DNA from: an uncultured Pelagibacteraceae bacterium
GTDB lineage: Bacteria; Pseudomonadota; Alphaproteobacteria; Pelagibacterales; Pelagibacteraceae
Assembly: GCA_902590465.1 (NCBI GenBank)
Contig: CACIWX010000003.1
Location: forward strand, 16,580 to 80,579
DNA length: 64,000 nt
Reading direction: 5' to 3'
Positions 20,374 to 30,192 of the stretch are shown in pieces. Each line of letters opens with the position of its first letter. Positions within the stretch are counted from its first letter, which is position 1. The notes under the pieces were generated by a model that did no database searches, was not told the origin of the DNA, and saw only the letters and a program-made list of their open reading frames with translations. Made by a program: the position numbers and the translations under genes.

Positions 20374-21702
20374 ATGTCTAAAGAAGGAAGCACAGAAGCA
20401 CCAATAAGACACCCTGTAGATTTCAATCATCCAGATTTTTTAGATCCAAAAAAACTCGATGATGAAATGAGACGTGTGTTTGATATCTGTCATGGATGTC
20501 GAAGATGTTTTAATCTTTGTGACTCATTTCCTAAGCTATTTGATATGATTGATGAGTCAAAAGACGAAGATGTTGAAAGTCTTAAAAGTGAACAATTTAA
20601 ACCAGTTGTAGACGCTTGTACGCTTTGTGACATGTGTTTTATGACAAAATGTCCTTATGTACCGCCACATGATTTCAATTTAGATTTTCCACATTTGATG
20701 CTTAGGTATAGAACAGCGCAAAGAAAAAATAAAGAACTACCTAGAATGCCATATCAACTCGCTCAATTAGATAGAAATGGTAAAATTGGAGTTTTTTTAT
20801 CCAGCATCATTAATTGGGTAACGAATATTAAAAACAGTTTTTTTAGAAAAATCATAGAAGCACTAACTCAAATCGATAGGAGAGTTAGGTTGCCAAAATA
20901 TAATTCTGAAACATTTACAAATTTTTTTAAAAACAATGCTAAAAAAATTGATCTTGAAAGATCAATTGATAGAAAAGTAGTTATTTATTCAACTTGTTTT
21001 GTAAATTTTAATAAAAAAAATACTGGTGTAGCGGCTCTTAAAGTCCTTAAAAAAAATGGTGTTGAAGTTGAACATGCATACCCAGGATGTTGTGGGATGC
21101 CATTTTTAGAGCAAGCTGATCTACCTAAAGTTGTTAAGCAAGCAAAAGAAGTTTCAAGTGAACTTTTAAAATGGATAGATAAAGGTTATGAGGTAGTTAC
21201 ACTTACGGCAAGCTGCGGATTAATGTTAAAGTTTGAGTGGCCTTTATTATTACCAGATAATGAGAACATAAAAAAACTGTCTAAACATGTTTTTGATATT
21301 GATGAGTATATCGTAGATATTGCAAATAAAGAGGGACTAGCTCCAGGTCTTACAGAAATAGATGGAGGTGTAACAGTACACAATGCATGCCACGCAAGAG
21401 CTCAAAATATGGGTATCAAAGCAAGAGATATGTTGAAGAATATTCCAAATGTAAAAATAGATGTAGTAGAAAGATGCGCAGGACACGGCGGCACCTTCGG
21501 CGTTATGAAAGAAACGCATGATCTTGCAATTAAAGTTGGAAGACCAACTGCTAGACAAATTGATAATAAAAAAAATAAATATATGGCGTCCGATTGTCCT
21601 TTAGCAGGCAAACACTTAAATCAACTCTCAAAAGATACCGAGATCAAACACGATGAGGCATTACATCCTATCGAAATAATGGCAAAGGCATATAAATTAT
21701 AA
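20374..21702 (+). CDS. GlpC/HdrD-like Fe-S oxidoreductase (two 4Fe-4S motifs plus CCG-type domains)
   Basis: CHGCRRCFNLC, CTLCDMCFMTKCPYVPPHDFNLDFPHLMLRYR, YPGCCGMPFLEQADL, RCAGHGGTFG; start corrected to 20374. Confidence 0.88.
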   Translation: MSKEGSTEAPIRHPVDFNHPDFLDPKKLDDEMRRVFDICHGCRRCFNLCDSFPKLFDMIDESKDEDVESLKSEQFKPVVDACTLCDMCFMTKCPYVPPHDFNLDFPHLMLRYRTAQRKNKELPRMPYQLAQLDRNGKIGVFLSSIINWVTNIKNSFFRKIIEALTQIDRRVRLPKYNSETFTNFFKNNAKKIDLERSIDRKVVIYSTCFVNFNKKNTGVAALKVLKKNGVEVEHAYPGCCGMPFLEQADLPKVVKQAKEVSSELLKWIDKGYEVVTLTASCGLMLKFEWPLLLPDNENIKKLSKHVFDIDEYIVDIANKEGLAPGLTEIDGGVTVHNACHARAQNMGIKARDMLKNIPNVKIDVVERCAGHGGTFGVMKETHDLAIKVGRPTARQIDNKKNKYMASDCPLAGKHLNQLSKDTEIKHDEALHPIEIMAKAYKL

Positions 21703-21704
21703 TC

Positions 21705-22298
21705 ATGAATAAACAAGCTAGAGAAGTTACAAAATCAGATCTTATACCAGCAGATGAATATGCAAAAAACAGAAAAGCTTATAGAAAAGAAATAGTTTCT
21801 TATAAAAAAGACAGAAGAGTTTCATTAGGACCTTACGCAAATTTTTACTTTGAGTCTTATGAAACAATGAAAGCACAAATTCAAGAAATGCTTCATATCG
21901 AAAAGGGTGGAGACGAACAATTGAAAGATGAACTGGCCGCCTACAATCCTTTAATACCAAAAGGTAAAGAACTAGTAGCTACATTGATGTTCGAAATAGA
22001 TAATCCTCTGAGCAGAGCAGAGTTTTTAAATAAAGTTGGGGGAATTGAAGAGAAGATATTTTTAAAGATTGGTAATGAAAAAATTAAATCTATACCAGAA
22101 CAAGATGTCGACCGAACTTCTGCTGAAGGAAAAGCTTCTTCAGTTCAATTTGTACACTTTGAATTTAATGATAGCCAGATAGAGAAATTTAAAGATCCAT
22201 CAAGCGATGTGATCATTGGAATTGATCATATTATGTACGCTCATACCTCAAAGCTTACTGATGCAAATAAAAAAGCATTAGCTTTAGACTTTGATTAA
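21705..22298 (+). CDS. DUF3501-family protein
   Basis: RRVSLGPYANFYFESYETMKAQIQEMLHIEKGG...QFVHFEF; co-located with rubrerythrin and the Fe-S oxidoreductase. Confidence 0.75.
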   Translation: MNKQAREVTKSDLIPADEYAKNRKAYRKEIVSYKKDRRVSLGPYANFYFESYETMKAQIQEMLHIEKGGDEQLKDELAAYNPLIPKGKELVATLMFEIDNPLSRAEFLNKVGGIEEKIFLKIGNEKIKSIPEQDVDRTSAEGKASSVQFVHFEFNDSQIEKFKDPSSDVIIGIDHIMYAHTSKLTDANKKALALDFD

Positions 22299-22735
22299 AG
22301 CAATCCCCAAAGACTTTTTTTTTGCAACCATCCTTTATATTCTCCAGATTTAATTTTGCACCATTCATTCTTACATTTATTTATTCTCACTAACCTTCCC
22401 TTTTTGAGTATTGCTATTGGATTTGAATAAATTGTGGAATTGCTAAATAAAACCAAATCATCGTCTATGGTAATCGCTGCTTTTTTTTTTGAGAGTTGAG
22501 AGATATGTATCCATCCAGAATTATTTTCATGATCTCTAATTTTCCTAAAATTATCTGATTTATCCTGAATGAGTACAGGTAAAAACTTTTTTTTATAAAA
22601 AATTTTCACAGGATAATCAAAAGAAGGTCCTTGCCGTAAGTTTACTTTGTCATTTCTTAGCGTAAGAAAATATTCGTCCATAGAATGCAAATTTCCATAC
22701 GGTAATAAAAGAAATAAAAATACAATTAAGCGCAT
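22295..22735 (-). CDS. Exported protein with bacterial SH3-like domains
   Basis: Signal peptide; VNLRQGPSFDYPVK...SGWIHISQLS; EWCKIKSGEYKGWLQKKSLWGL. Confidence 0.8.
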   Translation of the reverse strand: MRLIVFLFLLLPYGNLHSMDEYFLTLRNDKVNLRQGPSFDYPVKIFYKKKFLPVLIQDKSDNFRKIRDHENNSGWIHISQLSKKKAAITIDDDLVLFSNSTIYSNPIAILKKGRLVRINKCKNEWCKIKSGEYKGWLQKKSLWGLL

Positions 22736-23472
22736 TTATTTAAACATTTTTTATTTTTGTTAATTCTTATTTTGCGTAGCGACATAGATAAAGAATTGAA
22801 AACTAAAATATTATTATTCAGATCATCTTTTAAATTTAAAACTGTCTTTAAAACTTCATTTGCTTGTAAAGTGCCAATTATACCTGCTACTGGAGAAAAA
22901 ATTCCATCTGTCTCACAATTATTTTCCTCAAGTGGTTGTTCAGGCATAAAACATCTTAAGCAAGGTCCCTTTTTCTTAAAATTATATTTAAATAAATGAC
23001 CATCAAATTTACTAATAGCAGCAGATATAAGAATCTTTTTATTTTTTTTACAATAATCATTTATTAGGTACCTCGTATTAAAGTTATCGGTTCCATCACA
23101 AATAATATCAAAATTTTTAATAATATTTTCAATATTTTTCTTTGAGATCTTTATTTTAAAAGTTTTAATTTTTATTTTTTTATAAATTTTACTAATTTTA
23201 TATTTTGCTTGTACGACTTTAAATTTTCCAATATCAGACGAGTTAAATAAAATTTGCCTATTCAAGTTACTTAATTCAACCTTGTCATGGTCTACTATTC
23301 CTATATTGCATACACCTGATGAGGCAAGATAAGTAAGGAGGGGACAACCTAAACCTCCCATTCCAATAATTAAAACTTTTGCATTATTAATTTTTTTTTG
23401 ACCAGAAAATCCAATTTTTTTTAAAATAATTTGTTTTTCAAATCTTTTATAGTCTTTTACATCAGGTTTCAT
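22726..23472 (-). CDS. moeB: ThiF/MoeB/HesA-family adenylyltransferase
   Basis: VLIIGMGGLGCPLLTYLASSGV...VDHDKVELSNLNRQILF...CDGTDNFNTRYLIND; CLRCFMPE. Confidence 0.85.
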   Translation of the reverse strand: MKPDVKDYKRFEKQIILKKIGFSGQKKINNAKVLIIGMGGLGCPLLTYLASSGVCNIGIVDHDKVELSNLNRQILFNSSDIGKFKVVQAKYKISKIYKKIKIKTFKIKISKKNIENIIKNFDIICDGTDNFNTRYLINDYCKKNKKILISAAISKFDGHLFKYNFKKKGPCLRCFMPEQPLEENNCETDGIFSPVAGIIGTLQANEVLKTVLNLKDDLNNNILVFNSLSMSLRKIRINKNKKCLNKCA

Positions 23473-23475
23473 AAA

Positions 23476-23919
23476 CTACTTCACTCCAGTAGACCCAAAT
23501 CCACCCGATCCTCTCTCGGTATTTTCAAGAGACTCTACCTCTTTAAGCTTAGCTTTTACTACTGGACATAAAACCATTTGAGCTATTCGCAGACCTTTTT
23601 CCACCATAAAACTTTTATCACTGAGATTAATTAAAATTACTTTAAGTTCCCCTCTATAATCTGCATCAATTGTTCCAGGAGTATTTAATACACTAATTTG
23701 ATTTTTAGCAGCTAAACCAGATCTCGGTCTTATTTGAATCTCAAAATTTTTTGGTATTGCAACAGCTAAACCAGTGGGGATTATTTTAGATTTACCTGGT
23801 TTTATCTCAATATTTTTATCTATAAATGCTGCTAAATCTAATCCTGAAGATCCATCAGTTTCGTATTTAGGTAAAGTAACTTCTTTTGATAACCTTTTAA
23901 TTAATATTTCTGTCATCAA
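23476..23919 (-). CDS. dut: dUTP diphosphatase
   Basis: GSSGLDLAAF; RPRSGLAAKNQISVLNTPGTIDADYRGE; ERGSGGFGSTG. Confidence 0.97.
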   Translation of the reverse strand: MMTEILIKRLSKEVTLPKYETDGSSGLDLAAFIDKNIEIKPGKSKIIPTGLAVAIPKNFEIQIRPRSGLAAKNQISVLNTPGTIDADYRGELKVILINLSDKSFMVEKGLRIAQMVLCPVVKAKLKEVESLENTERGSGGFGSTGVK

Positions 23920-25123
23920 TTAATTTGTCCAATAAAATTTGAGCAATTTTATTAGCAATAAAACTTTTTTTATTTTTTGATATTATTTTTATATTTCCTT
24001 TTTGATCTATTACAGAAACTTTGTTGAAGTCGGAATTAAAACCAATATCTTTTTTAGAAACATCATTAGCAAATATTATATCGCAATTTTTATTTTTCAT
24101 TTTTAATGTAGAATTTTTAATAACATTTTTAGTTTCTGCAGAAAAACCAGCGACTATTTTAGGCCTATTTCTATTATTTTTTGATAAAAAATCTAGAATA
24201 TCATTATTTTTGATGAAATTTATTGTCTTGAAATTCAATTTGTCTTTTTTAATTTTATTTTTACTTTTTTCAGCAGGCTTAAAATCAGCTACTGCTGCTG
24301 TGCACACAGCTAAATCTACAGGCAAAGTTTTTTTAACTTCCCTTAACATTTCATCAGCTGATATTATTTTTTTTACCTTTACACTTTTTGGGAAAGATAT
24401 CTTGGAGGGCCCAGTTATTAATGTTGTTTTTATTCCTAATTTACTAAGTGCTAATGCAATTTCATAACCTTGTTTTCCACTTGACTCATTGGAAATATAT
24501 CTGATTGGATCAATGTACTCCCGTGTAGGCCCTGCAGTCACTAAGGCTTTAAGGTTTTTCCCCTTAACAATATTTTTTTTGTCAAAGTAGTTTTTTAAAT
24601 ATGCAAAAATTTGTCTTGGACTTGACATTTTACCTTCACCAAACTCTCCGCACGCCATTTCACCTTTTTCAGGTCCTATAAATAAATAACCAAAGTCCTG
24701 TAAAATTTTTAGATTTGATTGAGTAGCTTTGTGCAACCACATCCTTACATTCATAGCTGGAACCAAAAGAATATCTTTATCCGCAGCTAACAAAACAGTT
24801 GTAGCTAAGTCTTCAGCTTTTCCTATTGATAGTTTACTCATGAAGTTAGCGGTAGTAGGTATTACTAGAATTATATCAGCCCATCTAGAAAGTGATATAT
24901 GATCTATTTCTGCTTCTGTCTCACTATCAAACATATTCTCATATGTTGTTGAATTAGTTAAAGTTGATAGGGACAATGGAGTAACAAATTCTCTTCCACT
25001 TTTCGTAAGAATAGTTTTTATTTGTACATCATTTTTTCTAAGCAACCTAATTAGATCTAATGATTTATAGGCGGCTATACCACCTCCAATGATTATTAAA
25101 ATTTTTTTATTTTTTAAAGTCAT
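23897..25123 (-). CDS. coaBC: Bifunctional phosphopantothenoylcysteine decarboxylase/synthase
   Basis: GGGIAAYKSLDLIR; PAMNVRMW; TAGPTREYIDPIRYISNESSGKQG. Confidence 0.95.
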   Translation of the reverse strand: MTLKNKKILIIIGGGIAAYKSLDLIRLLRKNDVQIKTILTKSGREFVTPLSLSTLTNSTTYENMFDSETEAEIDHISLSRWADIILVIPTTANFMSKLSIGKAEDLATTVLLAADKDILLVPAMNVRMWLHKATQSNLKILQDFGYLFIGPEKGEMACGEFGEGKMSSPRQIFAYLKNYFDKKNIVKGKNLKALVTAGPTREYIDPIRYISNESSGKQGYEIALALSKLGIKTTLITGPSKISFPKSVKVKKIISADEMLREVKKTLPVDLAVCTAAVADFKPAEKSKNKIKKDKLNFKTINFIKNNDILDFLSKNNRNRPKIVAGFSAETKNVIKNSTLKMKNKNCDIIFANDVSKKDIGFNSDFNKVSVIDQKGNIKIISKNKKSFIANKIAQILLDKLIDDRNIN

Positions 25124-25132
25124 TACCTTAGA

Positions 25133-26692
25133 TTAAAATACTAACAGGAAGACAATTACAATACCAAAAAAACTTATTACGACATTATTCCTAAAATTTT
25201 TTAATTTCATCTGTTCTATTTCTAAGTTTTTGTTGTTTGTACCTAGATTTAATTTACCCTCAGCTACAAGTTTTAATGCATATTCCGCCTTATCCATCAA
25301 GCCAGGAAAATCAGGTATTCGTTTTATTATTTCAGCAGATGTATTTAAAGCTGTATCAATTGTTGATTTGGGACTTTTTAAGTTTTTAAGCCAATCTTCC
25401 AAAACAGGTTTAGATACTTCCCAAATATTTGTTTCCGGGTATAATTTTCTGGCAACTCCCTCCACTACCACCATTGTTTTTTGAAGTAATAGTAATGGAG
25501 GCTGTGTAGCCATATTGAATTTTTCTGTAATCTCAAACAATTGAGCAAGCAAATTTCCACCAGAAATATCCTTTATAGATTGACCAAAAATTGGCTCACC
25601 TACTGAACGTAATGCTTGAGCAAATTCATCTTTTGATGCATTTTGGGGAACCAGTCCAGCTTGAAAGTGAACTTCAGCAACTTTAACATAATCCCGTTGT
25701 ATAAACCCATATAGAATTTCAGCTAAAAATTTTCTATTGTTTTTATCAAGTCTACCCATAATTCCAAAATCAACAGGAACAATATTACCTTTTGGATCTA
25801 CAAAAAGATTACCTTGATGCATGTCGCCATGAAAAAAACCATCCCTAACAGCCTGTTTTAAAAAATGTTGAATTAAATTTTCGGCTAAATATTTTAAATT
25901 TATACCTTGTTCTTCTAATTTTTCTTGTTCTCTAATTGAAACACCATTTACTTTGTCCAAAGTAAGTATTTTTTTTGTAGTATAATTCCAATAAATCTTA
26001 GGAACATTAAACCCTTTATCTAATTTAGTATTTTCATATAATTCGTTTGCAGCTGCAGCCTCAAATCTTAAATCCATTTCGATATTGGTAATTTCTCTTA
26101 AAAGATGAACAACTTCTACCAGCTTCAATCTCTTAGCTTTTGAAATTGTATTTTCAACGATATAAGCAAATAACATTAGAGCATCTAATTCCTCATTAAA
26201 TAGCTGTTCTATATCTGGCCGTAAGATTTTTATTGCCACCTGTTTTTCTTGATTTTCATTTTTAATTTTCGCAAAATGAACTTGAGCAATTGATGCTGCA
26301 GCTATTGGCTCACCTATTTCAATAATATTTTGATATTGTTTTTCACCAATTTCTTTTTTAATGACTTTTTTTGCTTCATAAAGTTCAAAGGCAGGAACTT
26401 TGTCTTGAAGCTTTTCTAAATCTTTTGCCATCTCCTCACCGATTATATCTGGTCGAGTAGCTAAAAATTGTCCAAGTTTTATAAATGTAGTACCCATTCC
26501 TTGAAGCGCTTCACAGAGATTTTGACCTGGATTATTATTTTGCAAACGAGTATTTTTTGAACCAATAGAAATCAAACTAAAAAATAAATTTATTGATATT
26601 GGTATTTGATGAACTTGGTTTATCGTATCAATCGCACCCGAGGTAGACAGTTTCCTAGCGATTTGAAATAACTTAAAAACTCTTTTCAACAT
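25133..26692 (-). CDS. ubiB: Ubiquinone biosynthesis kinase-like protein UbiB
   Basis: LGTTFIKLGQFLATRPDIIG-like region; IAAASIAQVHFAKI; FFHGDMHQGNLFVDPKGNIVPVDFGIMG. Confidence 0.94.
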   Translation of the reverse strand: MLKRVFKLFQIARKLSTSGAIDTINQVHQIPISINLFFSLISIGSKNTRLQNNNPGQNLCEALQGMGTTFIKLGQFLATRPDIIGEEMAKDLEKLQDKVPAFELYEAKKVIKKEIGEKQYQNIIEIGEPIAAASIAQVHFAKIKNENQEKQVAIKILRPDIEQLFNEELDALMLFAYIVENTISKAKRLKLVEVVHLLREITNIEMDLRFEAAAANELYENTKLDKGFNVPKIYWNYTTKKILTLDKVNGVSIREQEKLEEQGINLKYLAENLIQHFLKQAVRDGFFHGDMHQGNLFVDPKGNIVPVDFGIMGRLDKNNRKFLAEILYGFIQRDYVKVAEVHFQAGLVPQNASKDEFAQALRSVGEPIFGQSIKDISGGNLLAQLFEITEKFNMATQPPLLLLQKTMVVVEGVARKLYPETNIWEVSKPVLEDWLKNLKSPKSTIDTALNTSAEIIKRIPDFPGLMDKAEYALKLVAEGKLNLGTNNKNLEIEQMKLKNFRNNVVISFFGIVIVFLLVF

Positions 26693-27397
26693 TTAAATTT
26701 TCCATCCAGAATGTATAGCCGAGATACCATTAGAAAGATTTCTATATTCCACATTGGTAAACCCATTTTTAGTTATGAGTTCTAAAAGTTGTTCTTGATT
26801 ATAAAAAGAATCTATACTGCTAATTAAATACTCGTAAGGCTTTGATGATCCAACAATATATTTTCCTAAAGTAGGGATAGCTTTTGAGTAATTTTTATAT
26901 AAAAAATTAAGTATTTCATTATCTATTTTTGAAAACTCTAAACACATAAAGCGACCACCTGGTTTTAAAACTCTGTAAGCTTCCTTAAGAGTTTTGTTAA
27001 TATCAGAAACATTCCTTATTCCATAGCTAATTGAATAAAAGTCGAACATATTATCTGCAACAGGTAAAATTTCAGCTTTAGATTTGATCCATTTAATATT
27101 CTTGAACTTTATTAAATTGCTTTTCCCTTTCTTAAGCATACCATCATTAGGCTCTACGCAAGTGACATTCGAAAAATTTTTATTTCTTAAAGAAAACAGT
27201 TTTGCTATATCCCCGGTACCTGATGCGACATCAATTAGTGACGAATAACGAGAAGGATTCATCCAGTCTATTAATTTATCTTTCCAAATACGATGTATTC
27301 CTAAGGACATAACATCATTCATTAAGTCGTATTTATTGTAAACCTTCGAAAATACAGAATTGACTAATTTTGCTTTATCTTGAATAGTGTTTTTCAT
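26693..27397 (-). CDS. ubiE: Ubiquinone/menaquinone methyltransferase
   Basis: YDLMNDVMSLGIHRIWKDKLID; DVASGTGDIAKLF; SYGIRNVSDINKTLKEAYRVLKPGGRFMCLEFSK. Confidence 0.95.
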   Translation of the reverse strand: MKNTIQDKAKLVNSVFSKVYNKYDLMNDVMSLGIHRIWKDKLIDWMNPSRYSSLIDVASGTGDIAKLFSLRNKNFSNVTCVEPNDGMLKKGKSNLIKFKNIKWIKSKAEILPVADNMFDFYSISYGIRNVSDINKTLKEAYRVLKPGGRFMCLEFSKIDNEILNFLYKNYSKAIPTLGKYIVGSSKPYEYLISSIDSFYNQEQLLELITKNGFTNVEYRNLSNGISAIHSGWKI

Positions 27398-27408
27398 ACG
27401 CTAATTAT

Positions 27409-28278
27409 ATGCCAGAATTACCAGAAGTTGAAGTTGTTAAAAGGTCTTTAATTAATAAAACGCAAAATTTAATTGTAAAAGCAGTCAAAATAAATGATGG
27501 AAGATTAAGATACAAAATTAATCGAAATAAAGTTAAAAAAATTATTGGGCTTAGGTTTAAAAAAATTTCTAGAAGATCCAAATATTTATTATTCTTTTTT
27601 AGTAGAAATATCGTAATGTTAGTTCATTTAGGCATGACTGGTAAATTTTTTTTTGTTAACCACAAAAGCAAAAAATATAAAACGAGTTTTTATTACGATA
27701 TTAATGAGGAAAAAGACAAAAAACATGATCGTATAATCTTTGATTTATCAAATAATCAAAAATTAATTTATAATGATATAAGAAAATTTGGTTTTATAAA
27801 GTTTATAGAACAAGCCAATCTTAGTCAAAATGTCCATCTTAAACATTTAGGACCAGAACCATTAAGTGTTAAATTTAATATTAAATATTTTAAAAATTAT
27901 ATTTTTGGAAAAAAAAGGACTATAAAAGACTTATTAATGGATCAAAAATTTGTATCTGGTCTTGGTAACATTTATGTTAACGAAATTCTTTTTTTTAGCG
28001 GGGTAAGACCTACAAAAAAAATAAAAAAACTTGAAAATTTTGAGATTCACAAAATTATAAATTTTTCAAAAAAAATAATTTCTAAAGCAATTAAATTCGG
28101 AGGTTCATCTATAAAAGATTTTTCTAGTAGCAGTGGAAAAAAGGGTTCATTTCAGCAATATTTCAGTGTTTATGGAAAAAAAGGTGAAAATTGCTCTAAG
28201 GTCAAATGCATTGGCAAAATTCAAAAAATTATAATAGCTAACCGAGCATCATTTTTTTGTAGAAAATGCCAAAAATAA
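27409..28278 (+). CDS. mutM: Formamidopyrimidine-DNA glycosylase
   Basis: MPELPEVEVVKRSL; GLGNIYVNEILFFSGV; C-terminal zinc finger CSKVKC...CRKC. Confidence 0.96.
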   Translation: MPELPEVEVVKRSLINKTQNLIVKAVKINDGRLRYKINRNKVKKIIGLRFKKISRRSKYLLFFFSRNIVMLVHLGMTGKFFFVNHKSKKYKTSFYYDINEEKDKKHDRIIFDLSNNQKLIYNDIRKFGFIKFIEQANLSQNVHLKHLGPEPLSVKFNIKYFKNYIFGKKRTIKDLLMDQKFVSGLGNIYVNEILFFSGVRPTKKIKKLENFEIHKIINFSKKIISKAIKFGGSSIKDFSSSSGKKGSFQQYFSVYGKKGENCSKVKCIGKIQKIIIANRASFFCRKCQK

Positions 28279-28322
28279 TAAAGTTGACCGTATTTAAATG
28301 CACATATATATAATCCTAAAAA

Positions 28323-28583
28323 ATGCCAAATACTAAATCAGCAATTAGACGAGTAAGAAGGGTAAAAAAACAAACCCAGGTAAATAGAGTCAGAAAAAGC
28401 AAGTACAAGACTGCTGTAAAACAGATGGAACTTCATTTAAAAGCAAAAGAAAAAGAGAAAGCAAAAAAATATTTTTCGAAGTTTCAATCAATTCTAATGC
28501 AGGTTGCCAAATCTGGCATCATCAGCAAAAATACAGCAGCTAGAAAAATTTCTAGAATTTCAAAAAGAATTTCAGTCAAATAA
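28323..28583 (+). CDS. rpsT: 30S ribosomal protein S20
   Basis: MPNTKSAIRRVRRVKKQTQVNRVRKSKYKTAVK. Confidence 0.95.
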   Translation: MPNTKSAIRRVRRVKKQTQVNRVRKSKYKTAVKQMELHLKAKEKEKAKKYFSKFQSILMQVAKSGIISKNTAARKISRISKRISVK

Positions 28584-28617
28584 TCAATTTCAAGTTGATC
28601 ACTTAAAAAAAATTAAA

Positions 28618-28647
28618 CTATATTTAGTGTCGTCTTACCAAATATAG
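28618..28647. other. Inverted repeat in the rpsT-dnaA intergenic region
   Basis: CTATATTT-N14-AAATATAG, 8-bp perfect arms. Confidence 0.7.
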
Positions 28648-28745
28648 AAACTTAATTCAGTGAGTTGAATTTTTTTTTTATTCTATCTGAACGATAATTG
28701 CACAACCAATTTTTAATTTTATTTTTGATTACAACCTCTACTTGG

Positions 28746-28762
28746 TTGCAAATAATTTGCAA
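28746..28762. promoter_or_regulatory. Perfect palindrome upstream of dnaA (candidate operator)
   Basis: TTGCAAA-TAA-TTTGCAA, 7-bp arms, 3-bp spacer, ends 34 bp before the dnaA ATG. Confidence 0.55.
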
Positions 28763-28796
28763 AAGGCGTTTAAAGGGATCTCTTTAAGAAATCTAC

Positions 28797-30188
28797 ATGG
28801 AAAATAATATTACAAAAAAACCTAACGCTTTTATTTCAGAAGAAGAAAAAATTTTAGATTGGGCAGAAATACAAGATGCGTTTAAAAAAACATTTGGAAG
28901 TGAAGTTTATAATAGCTGGTTACAAAAAATCTCCTTAGAAAAAGAATATAATGATTACCTAATTCTAGGTGTGCCTACTAGATTTTTTAGAGATTGGATA
29001 GTTTCAAGGTATTTAGACAAAATTCTTGAACAAGTAAAAAGTTTTAAACTTAGCTTAAACAGGATCGAGTTTAAAATTATTGAGGAAAATAGGCAAAACA
29101 AAGAATTTATAAAAATAAATGAACTTGAGAAAGTTACAGAAATTAAAGACTCAATTCTCAATTATAATAGATTAAATCATAATCTTAGTTTCAGCACCTT
29201 TATCAAGGGAAAAAGTAATGATATTGCTTTGTCTTACTCAAAAAAAGTTTGCGAGCATATCTCTCGATACAATCCTTTGTATATCTGTGGGGGTGTAGGA
29301 TTAGGAAAAACACATCTTTTAAACGCAATAGGCTTAGAACTTCAAAATAACAATAATGTTATGTTTATCTCCGCAGAGCGATTTATGTACCATTTTATAA
29401 AATCAATAAAAAAAAATGACATGGTCAACTTTAAGGACTTTTTTAGAAAATCTTCTGTTTTTATAATTGATGATATTCAATTTATAAGTGGCAAAGAAAG
29501 CTTGCAGGAAGAGTTTTTTCACACATTTAATAGTTTAATGGATAAAGGATCTCAAATAATAATTTCCTCAGATCGCGCACCTATGAAATTAGATAGAGTT
29601 CAAGATAGATTAAAATCACGTTTATCGGGCGGACTAGTAGTAGATATCGGCTCTCCGGATACAGAATTAAAAATAAAAATAATCAAAAAGAAAATAGAAG
29701 ATATACAAAATCAATTCAAAGAAAATATTTGTTTAAGTGATGAAGTTATCAATTATATAGCAAATGAAAGTAAAACTAATATTAGAGAACTTATAGGAGT
29801 ACTAAATAGAGTAATAGCATTTAGTAGGGTTCACAATAAAAATCTTACAATAAATGATTGTAAAAATATTTTAAAAGATATTTTTAATCAAATTCGTGTA
29901 ATAACAGTTGACAAAATTCAAAATGTCGTTTCAACCTATTTTAATATCGCTTTAAGTGAAATGTTGTCACAAAGGAGATCACGCCCTCTAGCTAGACCTA
30001 GACAAATAGCTATGTATTTAGCAAAAAAAATGACAACAAGATCATTGCCAGAAATTGGTAGAAGGTTTGCAAATCGAGACCACACAACTGTAATTCATGC
30101 TGTTAAAACAATTACCAGGTTATCGGAACAGGACGATGAGATGAAAAAAAATATTAGTCAGATCAAAATCTTATTACTTGAGCAGTAA
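28797..30188 (+). CDS. dnaA: Chromosomal replication initiator DnaA
   Basis: NPLYICGGVGLGKTHLLNAIG; FIIDDIQFISGKESLQEEFFHTFN; domain IV SRRSRPLARPRQIAMYLAKKMTTRSLPEIGRRFANRDHTTVIHA-like. Confidence 0.97.
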   Translation: MENNITKKPNAFISEEEKILDWAEIQDAFKKTFGSEVYNSWLQKISLEKEYNDYLILGVPTRFFRDWIVSRYLDKILEQVKSFKLSLNRIEFKIIEENRQNKEFIKINELEKVTEIKDSILNYNRLNHNLSFSTFIKGKSNDIALSYSKKVCEHISRYNPLYICGGVGLGKTHLLNAIGLELQNNNNVMFISAERFMYHFIKSIKKNDMVNFKDFFRKSSVFIIDDIQFISGKESLQEEFFHTFNSLMDKGSQIIISSDRAPMKLDRVQDRLKSRLSGGLVVDIGSPDTELKIKIIKKKIEDIQNQFKENICLSDEVINYIANESKTNIRELIGVLNRVIAFSRVHNKNLTINDCKNILKDIFNQIRVITVDKIQNVVSTYFNIALSEMLSQRRSRPLARPRQIAMYLAKKMTTRSLPEIGRRFANRDHTTVIHAVKTITRLSEQDDEMKKNISQIKILLLEQ

Positions 30189-30192
30189 ATAA

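Noticed and set aside
28584-28796. oriC next to dnaA
   Set aside because: No TTATCCACA-type box cluster seen by eye; in many alphaproteobacteria oriC is not beside dnaA. GC-skew over the whole genome would be needed.
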